This document shows positions 24,101 through 34,732 of a stretch of DNA of 64,000 bases, piece after piece. The position numbers and the translations under genes are program-made. The notes beneath the pieces were generated by a model, which saw nothing but the letters and a program-made list of their open reading frames with translations, was not told where the DNA came from and ran no database searches. Source of the DNA: Apus apus (taxonomy: Eukaryota > Chordata > Aves > Apodiformes > Apodidae); contig NC_067294.1 of NCBI RefSeq assembly GCF_020740795.1, forward strand, positions 5,704,001 through 5,768,000. Direction: 5' to 3'. Position 1 is the first letter of the stretch; each line of letters starts with the position of its first letter.

Positions 24101-27100
24101 GCTTATTTTCAGTCAGGCAAATAGGTCAGGTTTTCTGTGGTTTCTATGGAAATGCAATGATTTGGGGCACTTTTGGGCATCACTGTCATGGAGCAGCCTC
24201 CATGTGGCTTTTCCAGCAGCATCCCTGGCCCGTGTGTCCCCAGTCTGCCCAGTGGGGACCACAGTGTCACCATCCTTGGGGTCTGTCTGACTCCTGGGCA
24301 GTCTCTGCTTCTTGCCTTGTGCTCCCAAATTTAAACTGCAGTGCTCCAGCTAAAGGTGTTAATAAGGGAGGCTGAGACAGAGGCAACAGACTACATCCCA
24401 CGGCCTTTGAAAAGGGGACTGAGATGGGGACTGGGCCATAGAAAGTTCTGGTTTTCCTTTCTTTTCTTTTTGTTGCTTCTGTGCTGATTTCCATGCTATG
24501 CCTGGTGGGTGGGCACCTGCATTTCATCAGGTCAGGCAGCTCCACCAGTGCCTTCTTGCAGGTGTTTAGGATTTAGGCAGAGGCACAGGTGAAGGGCTTT
24601 AATAACCTCCCAGCTTCCCTGCTTGCTGTTCTTCTGTGATGCAAACCTGGAAAGCAAGAGGTCTCTGGGCACTGTGATGGGTTGGAAAGCATATATTTTG
24701 GGGGTGACCAAAATGGGGTGGCCCTTTAGCTCCCCACCTGGCAGACACCTTTGTGAATACAGGTTGGGAGGGCTGTTGCAGAGCAGTCTGTCCACAACCC
24801 CAGGTTGCTATGGGCCATGCCTGCTGTGTGTGCTGGGTTCATTATCAGGCCTGGCCATGGTTTGGAGAAGTTAAGCTTGTGATGAAGATTTGCAGGAGAG
24901 CTGCCAGGTAGCAATGGTTTTATAGCAGCAGTGTTATATTTGGGTCACGTTTTGACTTTTCAGCCTGTGTTTCTGAAGCTTTTCCTTCTGGCCTTTGTCT
25001 TGTGACAGTGGCACCCAGCGCTGATGGGCTTTTAGTGGTGGATTTTAGCACAACGCCTTTGCCGGGCTGTGCCTTTCAGGTTGGCTTTGGGAGGAGTTTG
25101 CCTCGGCTTGTCCTGTCCCTCGAGGGGTTTGCACGCCGGGTGGGGACAGGTCTGCCTCCGTGTTCCATTCCTTTGGGGACAGCGTGCTGGCAGCCTCGGG
25201 GTGCTGGTGGCTGGAGGAGTGGGGTGCACCCTGTGAAGGGTGGGAACCGCAGCCTTTACCACCGGTAGCACGGCTCCCTGTCTCCATGGGAACCGGCAGC
25301 AGGAGCATCCTGTGGTCTGGCCAGAGAGGAGGAGGAGAGGAGGTGGCTGCCACCTTCCCTGGGCTCTGCTCGCCAGCCAGCTCTGGTCTCCTGGGGACAA
25401 GGTCTGCTGCAGGCTCTGAGCACACATGTACATGGGTGCAGGGGGACCCACACCTCGTTCTCCTTCATCCCTCCAAATCCAGGCTCCTCAGCCACAGCCC
25501 ATGGGCTCATTTTCTATGATTACATTAGCTCAGGGACACAAAAATGGCTGGTTTTATCTTCTGAGAGCCCAGGAAGAAGTGAAAGTTCCTTCTGCCCTGG
25601 TAACTTGTCAGCAGGGACCCCAGCATTCTTCTGTCTCTGTGCCTCAATACCCCCAGGCAGTGGCACAAGATCCTCATCCCACCCTTTTTTGTTGCCTAGT
25701 CCTGCCCAGGGGATACCTGTGATGGGATCTCACCCAGCAACTGCTGGCTGAGGCTTTCAGTTTTGATAACTGCAGGTGGGATGGAGACAGCAGGGATGCC
25801 TTCCCCACTCTCCCAAGCTCAGGATGCTGGGGAAGTTCAGGTAGACCGAACATCTCACTGCAGACCTGACATAAACACACACAAACACTAAAGAGCCCTC
25901 CAGGTGCGTCACCCCAACCTATATATTTAGCACTTGCATCTCCCTCTTGCGGAGCTGAGGCAGGTGAGAAGGAAGGGAATGGGTTAATCCCCTTCCTGCT
26001 GAAGAGCTGCCTGTGCCTCCCTGATCCAGTGCAGATTAGGGAATCTGGAAGGAGCTCTCTCAGCAGGGACAACTGGGAGTGAATCACTCACTGAATCCTC
26101 ACAGTGTAGGGTTTTGGCAGTTGGAAAAGCATGAAAAGCACATGGATCATTTAATGACAGCTGAGTGCCTGGCATGGCAGGGGCACGTGGGGCTGGGTGT
26201 CACACTCCCTGGCATCTCAGTGGTAGTTCTTCCCCTGCTGTCCTCATGCCCATGCTCTGCAGGAGATCAGGAAAGATTATCTCAGCCCCTTGAAAAGATT
26301 TCTTGGGAAAATGGGGTTGCTAGACAAAACTGGTCCTCCTGGAGTGAACCAGGGCCATCCTGCCCTTCCTTGGGGAGGGAAATGTGGGCCATGTGGAATA
26401 GCATCTATCCCCTTTCCTTGCTCAGCAGCAGAGCAAGGTATCAGCTGGAGTGGTGCACAGAGAGAGCTGCTGGGACTGGGTATCCCCAGGGAAGTGTCAG
26501 TGCTGTGACTTGGGGTCACAAATTCACCCCGATCTCTTGGTGGGTCCATCCCTCTCTCCCACTCTTCATCCCCTGTTTTTATTCCCTCCTGGACCCCTGC
26601 TGCCCTCTCCCATCCCCTGCTCTCTCACTCAGCCAGTGACGCCAGAGCTCCTGGTGAGCCCCAGCAGCCAGGACGGGGACCTGGGCTCCGAGTGCCCAGA
26701 AGATAGAGGGAACTGGACGGGGCGACTGGATTTCCTCCTCTCCTGCATTGGATACTGCGTGGGCCTTGGAAACGTCTGGAGGTTCCCCTACAGGGCTTAC
26801 ACCAATGGAGGAGGTACCTGGGCAACCTTTGGAGTGGCCACATCTGCCCCTCACTGAGCTGGATTGGTGGGATGTGTCTCTGAAGAGATGCCCCTTCCCC
26901 TTCTTGGTGCTGGGAAGTAGCATTTGTTGTTGTGGGATGAAGCCTCCTCCTCCCCATGCTTGCTGTAGGGCATAAACCCTACCATGTGTGTAAGGGACTC
27001 ACCAGCCCATCTCTGCACTCATGGCCTTGGAGAAAACCCAGCTCCATGCTGGACTGGTGTTCAAGGCCAGGTTGGATGGAGCTTTGAGCAACCTGGTCTA

Positions 27101-30100
27101 GTGGAAGGTGTCCCTGCCCATGGCAGTGGGATTGGAACTTGATCATCTTTAAGGACTCTTCCACCCAAACCCTTAGGTGATTCTATGAATACCACCTGAG
27201 TACCCTTCTTTGTTTCCAGTACCTTCTTAGCCTGCTGTCCCCCAGGACTCATCGAGGTCAGCAGACGCTTCCCAGATATGGAAGGAGGAGGGCTGTATTC
27301 CAGATTTGGTGTAGACTCCTCAAGGCTACAGATGTGGATTGAACTTTATTCCTTGTCATAGATGGGCTTTAGTGTAATTTTTAGGGCTTTTTCTTGCTTC
27401 TTGCAGGAGCTTTCTTGGTCCCTTACTTCATCATGCTGGCCATCTGTGGGATCCCCATCTTCTTCATGGAGCTGTCGCTTGGCCAGTTCTCCAGCCTGGG
27501 GCCACTCGCTGTCTGGAAGATAAGCCCTCTCTTTAAAGGTGCGTGAGTGAAGTCCAAAGCCTCTGCAGGGCCTCTGGAGGAGCTGCTTGATGAGGACATG
27601 GACCAGCAGCAGCGTCCTGTGATCCTCACAGCTCTTGTTAGAACCAAAGATTAAATCCTGGGGGAAGGTGGAGCAGGCCGGACTTCTGGTTTAGCTCTTT
27701 TAGTAGCTGCAAGATATGTATGAGACCTGTCAGTCTTTGGAGGCTCTGGATGTCATGACCAGCTCTAGAAATTTTATGAAAATTATTGAGCCAGCTAGTG
27801 TGCAAAACACAGCACCAAAGCCAAGCAATGGCTGTTAAAGACAAAGGTAAGAATAAAGCATCAATCAAATACTTTTACTCTCAACATTAAGTTGGAGTAA
27901 GATCATCTGTGTGGTGCAATAGATCATCAGTTCAGAGAAGGCATGTCCAGAGGGTGTAATGGCAATAAGAGGCTCCTCTCCAAGGTGAACCTCTGACTGG
28001 TTAAACTTCTGGCTGCTGAGATCCAGTGTCTGACCCTGGTTTTGGATGTTTTCCTCTCCAGAGAGATGGCTCATTCCTTCTTTACCCTCTCCTTCCTCCA
28101 GGCGTTGGCATGGGCACCATCCTCATCGTCTCCCTGGTGGCCATTTACTACAATATGATCATTGCTTACGTTCTCTTCTACCTCTTTGCATCCCTCACAA
28201 GCGACTTGCCCTGGCAGCACTGTGGCAACTGGTGGAACACTGACCTGTGCCTGGACCACCATGTCATCAAGGCGGGGAACACCACCTTCCCCGTCAACAT
28301 CACCAACACCGTCAGCCCCAGCGAGGAGTACTGGAGGTAAAGAGGTCAGCCCAACCCAGCCAGGGGGAAATGGTTGGTATGCAACCAAGGAGAGGATGGG
28401 GATGTGATGGGGGATTAACGTCTGTGCACATCTCATGGCATGGTGGCCCCTCATTGTGGGCATTATGGGTGCAGTGATGGGCTATCACGGCCAGCTGCTG
28501 GTGATATCTCAGTTTAGCCATGGGGATCGTGTCCATGGGATGTGGGAGGTGTCCATGATCTGGAAATAGACTACACTGAAGTGCATCCCATGGCTGGAGC
28601 CTCTGGAAATTTGCTCTCAAGCTGCAGTCATCCCCTCTGGGCTCTTCAGGGCCTGGTGGAGAAATCACACCAACTGCCTCCCTTGCCCCAGCAAATACCT
28701 GCCAGAGCCTCATTGTTCTTTTATGGCTGGGTTTTCTGACAAGGTGACTTTTTGCAGCAGAGGCATTTCTGGGTTCAGAGAGGGACTCTGGAAGGAGACA
28801 AGGGGTTGTCTGAGGCCCTTCACTAGCAGTTCTCCTTTCTCCCTAGCCGGTACGTCCTGCACATCCAAGGGAGCTCTGGGATTGGGGATCCTGGGAGGAT
28901 CCGCTGGAACTTGTGTCTGTGCCTGCTCCTCTCTTGGACTATTGTCTACCTGTGCATCCTAAAGGGAGTCAAATCCTCTGGCAAGGTAAGGGCTGGACAG
29001 TCTCTTTCGTGGGATCTACAGCAATGCTCACCAGTGCCTGAGACTCTCTGAACACCTGGGGGGGTGAGACCCACAAACAGCATCAGCTGGACAGGGGCCG
29101 CTCTGGGGGTGGCTTCTACACCCAGAGACCCACAGGGCTGACACCACAGTCCTGCTGCCTCCCAAGGACCCCTGCTCTGCAGGGGGATGCCAGGCAATAC
29201 GGTGTCCCATCCCAGGGACATGGCAGGGGCAGGAATGGTTCCTGGCTCTCCCAGCTGGCTCTGCTCTCCTGCAGGTCGTGTACTTCACCGCCACCTTCCC
29301 GTACCTCATCCTGGTGATGCTGCTTATTCGTGGAGTGACCCTGGAGGGGGCCTGGAAGGGGATCCGGTTTTACCTCACGCCCCAGTTTGATCACTTGCTG
29401 TCTTCCAAGGTGAGCCAGATCTCATCCTATCTGTTCCCCTGGGTACCAGGACCGTGGGCAGGATTAGCCCAGCCCCTGTGACAGGCTGGGGGTGGCAGTG
29501 GGTGCCCATGGTGGATTTGGCTGTTCTGTTTTTCTTGGTGTGTGGAGTGAGGAGGTTCCCTGGGTCAGCAGTGTTGGTAGCAGAGACCACCCAGTTTTGC
29601 AAAGGTGTTTAATGCCTCACTGGGCTGGCTCTGAAACACTCTCATTAGCCCTTCCTCTATCCAAGTGAGCCACTGCAAGAGGTCAGTATGTTAGCAGAGA
29701 AAGGCAAAGACCCTCGGAGCTTTGTGTGCCTGGAGAAGATGTGCCAGGGGCTCTGGGGAAGTGTATTTCCAAATCTCTCTTCCTCAGGAGGACATTTCCA
29801 AACCCCTGCTCTCCTCAGACCTGTTTTCCTCCCCCAGGTATGGATTGAGGCAGCCCTGCAGATTTTCTACTCCCTTGGGGTAGGCTTTGGGGGCCTCCTC
29901 ACCTTCGCTTCGTACAACACCTTCCATCAGAATATCTACAGGTGGGAGCCAGTCACTGCTTCATGAAAATCATGGGCTGAGGGGAGACAGTAAAACCTCA
30001 GCTGATGGGATCAAATCTAGCAGAAACACACAGTGCTCCTTGCCTGAGCACCTTGCAGGTGCCTGGCCACTTGCACAGGCTTGAGAGGGACAGAGGGATC

Positions 30101-33100
30101 TATGGAGGAAAATTCTAAGCATGAAGTCACAGTGCCTGGCTCGGAAGTTTTGGGCTTCAGGTGCTGAAGGCTGAGGATACTTGAGACTAGCTATGTGTGT
30201 TTGTCCTGTCCCCAGCATCCTTTGCAGGTGACCAGCAGAGAGGGGAGTCTGGGTGTAGGACATTTGGTCTGACCCCCTCCACTGGGGAAAGCAAGCTTGG
30301 GAGGAACCCCAGAATAACCCCCGTCACTTACACCTGGAAAGTACAAACCAAGAGGGGCTCTGGAGGAGAATCACACTGGGTCACCTTACTGTAGCACCCA
30401 GTGGTTGGGAATACCACCATGCTCTGGTGTACTGTGGGGAGGACTGGGCATGTTCAGAGCATCTTTTTTCTCCTCTATAGGGACACCTTCATAGTGACCC
30501 TCGGCAATGCCATCACCAGCATCCTGGCAGGGTTTGCCATCTTCTCCGTTTTGGGATATATGTCTCAGGAGCTTGGAGTCCCTGTTAACCAGGTGGCAAA
30601 AGCAGGTGAGGCCAAGTGAAGATCCTTTCTCCTTCACTCACTGCCTGGGTGCCCTGAGGACCATCCCTTCCAGATGGAAGACATCTGAGGGTGTCATTGT
30701 GAGGGATGAAAATGTACACTCAGCTGACTGGGGGGAGCCCGGTTCCTGCTCTGCAACAGGGAGCAGAACAAAGACAAAAGTCTGAGCAAGGAGCAGGCTG
30801 GTTTGCCTGCACCTCCCCACCCTCCTGTCCCTGCTGTGGTTCCACTCTTCTGGGCTCTCCTCCATCCCCCTGTGCCCAGTGCTGTCACCCCCTTTTCACC
30901 CTGTCCTTTGCCTCTCCTAGGTCCTGGCCTGGCTTTTGTGGTGTACCCCCAGGCCATGACAATGCTCCCCCTTTCTCCATTCTGGTCTTTCCTGTTCTTC
31001 TTCATGCTGTTAACCTTGGGGTTGGACAGCCAGGTAAGGACAGAGCCCACTGACCCCACCACAGTGCCCAGGCAGCCCAGGGAGCTCAGGGGAACCACTT
31101 GTCCTTCGTGCACAGTTTGCCTTTATGGAGACCATCGTTACTGCAGTGACAGATGAATTTCCCTACTACCTGCGGCCAAAGAAAGCTTCTTTCTCAGCTG
31201 TCATCTGCATTGCCCTCTTCCTGATGGGGCTCATCCTCACAACAGAGGTAAGGGTGTGGGGCTGGATGTGTCCTGGGGACCAATCAGGGCCTTATTTTAG
31301 GGAGTGCTTAAGGCAGGGGCCAAGTTTGCAGAGGCACATGTTCACGTCAGTTAATAAGGTAGAAGAGAGAGGATCAACGAGCCTGGGGTTCATGGGGCTG
31401 TGAGGTCCAAGGGGAGTGACACAGCATTATTGCTGTCCCTGCAGCAACCCCAGAAGCCCACTGATGTCTCCTGAGCTTGCCTGACCTCTGTCTTCCCCAG
31501 TGCCCACAAAGGGGCTAAGGGGCAGTGTCTCCCAGGGTAGGAGGACATGGTTGGGGGTTTATTGGGATGATGGTCCCAGAGGTGCTGGCCACTGTGCTTT
31601 GCTTCCACAGGGTGGGATGTACTGGTTGGTCCTACTGGATGACTACAGCGCTGGCTTTGGTCTCATGGTAGTGGTGATCACCACCTGCCTTGTGGTGACA
31701 CGTGTTTATGGTAAGAGGGTCTGTCCCCACAGGGTCAGGGGAAGGGTGGTCTCTCTCTGTATGACAGGGGGATTTAGAGGGTAGGGGAGCCAGCAGCCAT
31801 GGGATGTCTCTGCTCCAACCACTTGTTTCTTCTTGCCATCACTGGATTCACCTCTCCAGAGATATTTGGGGTGCCAAGCCTGGTCCCTCAGACAGCACCA
31901 GCTGGGCCCCCCTTCCTGCATCACCCAGCTAGGAGGGGAGAGACTTCTTTGCTGTAGAGAATGCAAACCACTGCTTTTGGTCAGGGCAGGGCAACCTGGT
32001 ACAGGCACCTGGCTCTAGGGCAGTGATCATGTCTTCTGAGTCCCTCTCCCTCCTCCAGGCATAAAGAGGTTCTGCCGTGATGTCCACATGATGCTGGGCT
32101 TCAAACCAGGGCCCTACTTCAGATCCTGCTGGATGGTCCTGTCCCCGGCAACGATGATGGTAACTGCTCAGCTTGAGGTGCTGGAGATCCGCAGTGGTGC
32201 CAGCATCCCTGGCTCACTGCCCCTTGTGATAAGTCACCCTGCTGGCATCTCCAGCTGGTGTCTGCCTACCCCAGGGACCATCCTGGTTCTGCTGGAAGGT
32301 CTCTATCATCTCTAGGCCTTTTTTGAGCATGAGACCTTCAGAGAGCTCTGGTCTGTTCCTCTTCCTTTCTTCCTGTCCCATAGGCTCTGCTGGTCTACAA
32401 CATCATCAAGTACCAGCCCTCTGAGTACGGCAGTTACCGCTTCCCTGCCTGGGCCGAGGTCTTGGGCATCCTCATGGGAGTCCTGTCCTGCCTGATGATT
32501 CCTGTGGGCATGGTGGTGGCTGTGCTGCGAGAAGAAGGGACACTGTGGGAGGTAGGAGTATTGCTGGGGAGCACCCCAGAAGTGTGTGTGGGTGATCATG
32601 AGCCCCTGGGGAGCCTGTATCCTCCTTCAATTTCTGCATCTTCTCTCCTGGAGGTGTGTCCCTACCCCTCCTTGCTGCCCATCTGGTGTGAGAGTCCAGG
32701 GTCATTTCCATCCAGGCAGGCACTGAGTCAGACTGCTTCCCAGGGGCAGCCTCGTGGGCATCCCTCCTCAAACAGGCCTGCCCTGCCTTGCCCTGTGTGG
32801 AACAACCTCATCCCTGGCATGAGATGGGCACAGGCATGTGGTACTTTGCACCCATTTTGCAGGAACAATAACATAGCAAGGTGGGCAGCTGGCAGGCTGT
32901 GCAGGCAGCCCCAGGCAGCACACAGGGGATCTCTCCATTGGAAGGCTTACCCAGGAGCAGGTGATGGAGCTGCAGGCAGCTCACAGCTTGGGCTGTGAGA
33001 CCCAGCTGGGCTTGGCTGCTCTCCCCAGGCTGCTAAAAGCTGGCAGCACATCTTGCTGTGCTCCTGGCTGGAGCACTTACTGCCTGCAACCTGGCTTGGT

Positions 33101-33642
33101 GCAGCCACAGGCACAGTGGCATGGTCAGGAACCACCTTGGCTAGTCCCTCTCCTGGCTGACTCTACCCCCACACCACAGCAATAGCCTCTCATTAGCCAT
33201 TGCTAATGGCCCTGCAATAGCCCCTGGCTCCTGTAAGCCCTCACCACCCGTCATACCACCCCAGCAGGGCACTTGTACAGAGCTGCCTTCCCACCGACCT
33301 TCAGGACAAGCTTTTGGCCCCATCCTCATGGAGGGCCCTGCCAGGGCTGGCAGAGCACTCTGTTCCCTGGGAGCTGCTGGGTGGGGGAGCAGGGTGCCTG
33401 TGTTCCCTCTGCCTGTCTCCCAGCAGCGAGTGCAGCAAGCCAGCCGGCCTGCCATGGACTGGGGCCCCTCTCTGGAGGAGAACCGGACCGGCATGTACGT
33501 GACCAGCCTGGCTGGCAGCCAGTCTCCCAAACCACTGATGGTCCACATGAGGAAATACGGGGGAATCACCAGCTACGAGAACACGGCCATCGAGGTGGAC
33601 CGGGAGATGGAGGAAGAGGAGGAGGAGGAGTCCATGATGTGA
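21160..33642 (+). CDS. SLC6A7: Sodium-dependent proline transporter SLC6A7 (PROT), 14 coding exons
   Basis: High-affinity, Na+/Cl--dependent L-proline transporter of brain glutamatergic synapses; a plasma-membrane and vesicle protein with 12 TM helices. The 14 joined exons encode 637 aa (human 636). TM1 carries the SLC6 signature [14 protein letters not shown] (exon 2). The TM3-side motif [16 protein letters not shown], the EL2 disulfide pair (about Cys156 and Cys165) and N-glycosylation sites NTT and NIT (about Asn175 and Asn181) are in exon 4. [34 protein letters not shown] and LGLDSQFAF are family hallmarks. The tail has [15 protein letters not shown] and a Glu-rich run ending ESMM. The start matches the human MKKLQ N terminus, and G is at -3. 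All splice phases close. The gene is intact and sits between CDX1 and CAMK2A, as in mammals. Confidence 0.97.
21193..26632 (+). other. SLC6A7 intron 1 (5.4 kb)
   Basis: GT-AG intron with no recognised exon. CpG-rich up to about 21600, then mixed sequence with A-rich runs near 22559-22568 and 23949-23980. No transposon was identified with confidence. Confidence 0.8.
26633..26813 (+). CDS. SLC6A7: SLC6A7 coding exon 2
   Basis: Residues 12-72: the N-terminal cytoplasmic tail PVTPELL and TM1 with [18 protein letters not shown]. Ends in phase 1 with GAG|GTACCT. Confidence 0.95.
27056..27190 (+). mobile_element. CR1 LINE fragment (3' end)
   Basis: The stretch TTCAAGGCCAGGTTGGATGG through AACCTGGTCTAGTGGAAGG, CCCTGCCCATGGCAGTGGG and GATCATCTTTAAGG, closing with GATTCTATGA, matches the 3' end of avian CR1 elements from memory. 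It is about 135 bp and 5'-truncated, in plus orientation inside SLC6A7 intron 2, and moderately diverged. No coding part of the LINE remains. Confidence 0.85.
27407..27538 (+). CDS. SLC6A7: SLC6A7 coding exon 3
   Basis: Residues 72-116, TM2 region: [16 protein letters not shown], then [20 protein letters not shown]. Acceptor TTGCAG, donor AAAG|GTGCGT, phase 1 on both sides. Confidence 0.95.
28102..28336 (+). CDS. SLC6A7: SLC6A7 coding exon 4
   Basis: Residues 116-194: TM3 and the large extracellular loop 2 with [10 protein letters not shown] (disulfide cysteines) and two sequons, NTT and NIT. The loop differs from human at several sites, as expected for this variable region. Ends in phase 2 within the Ser codon of EEYWS. 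Confidence 0.95.
28847..28985 (+). CDS. SLC6A7: SLC6A7 coding exon 5
   Basis: Residues 194-240: [13 protein letters not shown], then [19 protein letters not shown], which is TM4, ending KGVKSSGK. Donor AAG|GTAAGG, phase 0. Confidence 0.95.
29275..29409 (+). CDS. SLC6A7: SLC6A7 coding exon 6
   Basis: Residues 241-285: [17 protein letters not shown] (TM5), then [19 protein letters not shown]. 135 nt, phase 0 at both ends. Confidence 0.95.
29838..29941 (+). CDS. SLC6A7: SLC6A7 coding exon 7
   Basis: Residues 286-320: [19 protein letters not shown], then [13 protein letters not shown]. This is TM6 with the unwound substrate/ion-binding region (SLGVGFG). Ends in phase 2. Confidence 0.95.
30481..30605 (+). 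CDS. SLC6A7: SLC6A7 coding exon 8
   Basis: Residues 320-362: [20 protein letters not shown], then [22 protein letters not shown]7 and the following loop. Acceptor TCTATAG, donor GCAG|GTGAGG. Confidence 0.95.
30921..31033 (+). CDS. SLC6A7: SLC6A7 coding exon 9
   Basis: Residues 362-399: [20 protein letters not shown], then [15 protein letters not shown]8 with the Na2/Cl-site neighbourhood LGLDSQ at its end. Donor CAG|GTAAGG. Confidence 0.95.
31116..31247 (+). CDS. SLC6A7: SLC6A7 coding exon 10
   Basis: Residues 400-443: [20 protein letters not shown], then [22 protein letters not shown]9 region. The acceptor TTCGTGCACAG has a rather weak pyrimidine tract, but phase and homology are unambiguous. 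Confidence 0.95.
31611..31710 (+). CDS. SLC6A7: SLC6A7 coding exon 11
   Basis: Residues 444-477: [20 protein letters not shown], then [15 protein letters not shown]10, ending in phase 1. Confidence 0.95.
32059..32159 (+). CDS. SLC6A7: SLC6A7 coding exon 12
   Basis: Residues 477-510: [20 protein letters not shown], then [13 protein letters not shown]. Donor ATG|GTAACT, phase 0. Confidence 0.94.
32384..32551 (+). CDS. SLC6A7: SLC6A7 coding exon 13
   Basis: Residues 511-566: [20 protein letters not shown], then the TM12 segment [20 protein letters not shown] and LREEGTLWE. 168 nt, phase 0. Confidence 0.95.
33427..33642 (+). CDS. SLC6A7: SLC6A7 coding exon 14 (C terminus)
   Basis: Residues 567-637 plus [22 protein letters not shown], then [20 protein letters not shown] and the acidic end. 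The acceptor is a tandem CAGCAG, so splicing at 33424 would add one Gln; 33427 matches the human register (WERLQQ). Confidence 0.93.
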   Translation, partial: RVQQASRPAMDWGPSLEENRTGMYVTSLAGSQSPKPLMVHMRKYGGITSYENTAIEVDREMEEEEEEESMM

Positions 33643-34236
33643 GGGGACCCAGTGCCCCGTGGGTTGAGGGGGGGCCTCACCCTTCCCCCCCTCCTAATTT
33701 GCACAGATTGCACTGCAGCACTTCAGGATGGCTTGGGGTGGGTCGTGTCCAGCCTCTTCACCACCACCCTGACCCCACCAGGATGGAGCTGCTGCCTGTT
33801 CTGGTGCTCCCGAGGTGTTTCTGTTCAGTGTGGCAAGCTGTGTGACAAGTCTATGCGTTTGTGTGACAGTGTCTGGTGCAAGTATCAGGGCTGCCCCAAT
33901 CCCACCCTCAGTCCCAGCCCTGCCCTCCTCACGCAGGGGCGCTCAGGCTGCCAGGATGATTTGGGCTGTGGAGATGCTCAGGCAACAGGAGTTGAGGAGG
34001 AGAAGGACCTCTATGTTAGTCTGTTCTCTGCTCATGTGTATTTAACTCCAATAATCCACAAACACGTGTGAAAAAGGACTGTAATTATCCTCCCTACCCC
34101 AAGGACAGTGTGTGCTGATGTGCTCCACTCACAGGGAGGTTCTCCAGCAACACCAGCACAAAGCAGTGTCCTGCTAAAGAAATCTGACCTACTAAATGAG
34201 AGAGAAACACAATTAGAAGAGGGAAAAAAACCCCAG

Positions 34237-34262
34237 TGTTTTTTTTTTTAAAAAAAAAAACA
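34237..34262. repeat. Perfect T11A11 palindrome
   Basis: TG, eleven T, eleven A, then CA: 26 bp, fully self-complementary. In RNA it could fold as a hairpin or pair between molecules; in DNA it is a typical slippage or double-stranded hotspot. It lies in the inferred SLC6A7 3' UTR. Confidence 0.85.
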
Positions 34263-34707
34263 GCTTGGGCCTTTCCAAGCTTGTAGATTCCCCAGGGACC
34301 TCTGTGTGTCAGGGCAGCTCTTCCCTGTGGTGCCTGGCAGGACTGGGGTGAGCTGAAGGAAGAGAAGAGGCTGGGTGACCTTTTCCCCATGTGTGTAGGA
34401 GCCCAGGGACGGGTGTCAGCTGGACCTAGTGCTACAGGAGGACCCGTGTATATCCCCAAACGGGATCCGAGGGCTGTTCCTAGCCCTGGGTGCTGCTTTT
34501 CCCAGGAAAAGGTGAAGGGCTGGGTTTCAATGCCTATGTGTGATTATGGGGTATATTAGCCCAGGGCCCATGTCCCAGAGACCCCATCTCCTGCCAATGC
34601 TGCTGGCCTGGGTGGGTGCAGTAAGCTCCTGGACGGGGCTGTTTGGACCCAATGCTGCCAGTCCCCATCACCCCGGTGTTGTGTGTGCCTTTTCCCACTT
34701 ATTTATC

Positions 34708-34713
34708 ATTAAA
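34708..34713 (+). terminator. Candidate SLC6A7 polyadenylation signal ATTAAA
   Basis: ATTAAA in TTTATCATTAAAAAGC, followed within 10 nt by GTGTGTGACA, a GT-rich downstream element. 1.07 kb after the stop codon. Confidence 0.5.
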
Positions 34714-34732
34714 AAGCAGTGTGTGACACAGC

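Larger units (their letters stand above)
33643..34732 (+). other. SLC6A7: SLC6A7 3' UTR (extent inferred)
   Basis: Runs from the TGA to just past ATTAAA at 34708-34713. It contains a 26-bp perfect palindrome built on T11A11. No coding potential was recognised. Confidence 0.5.
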
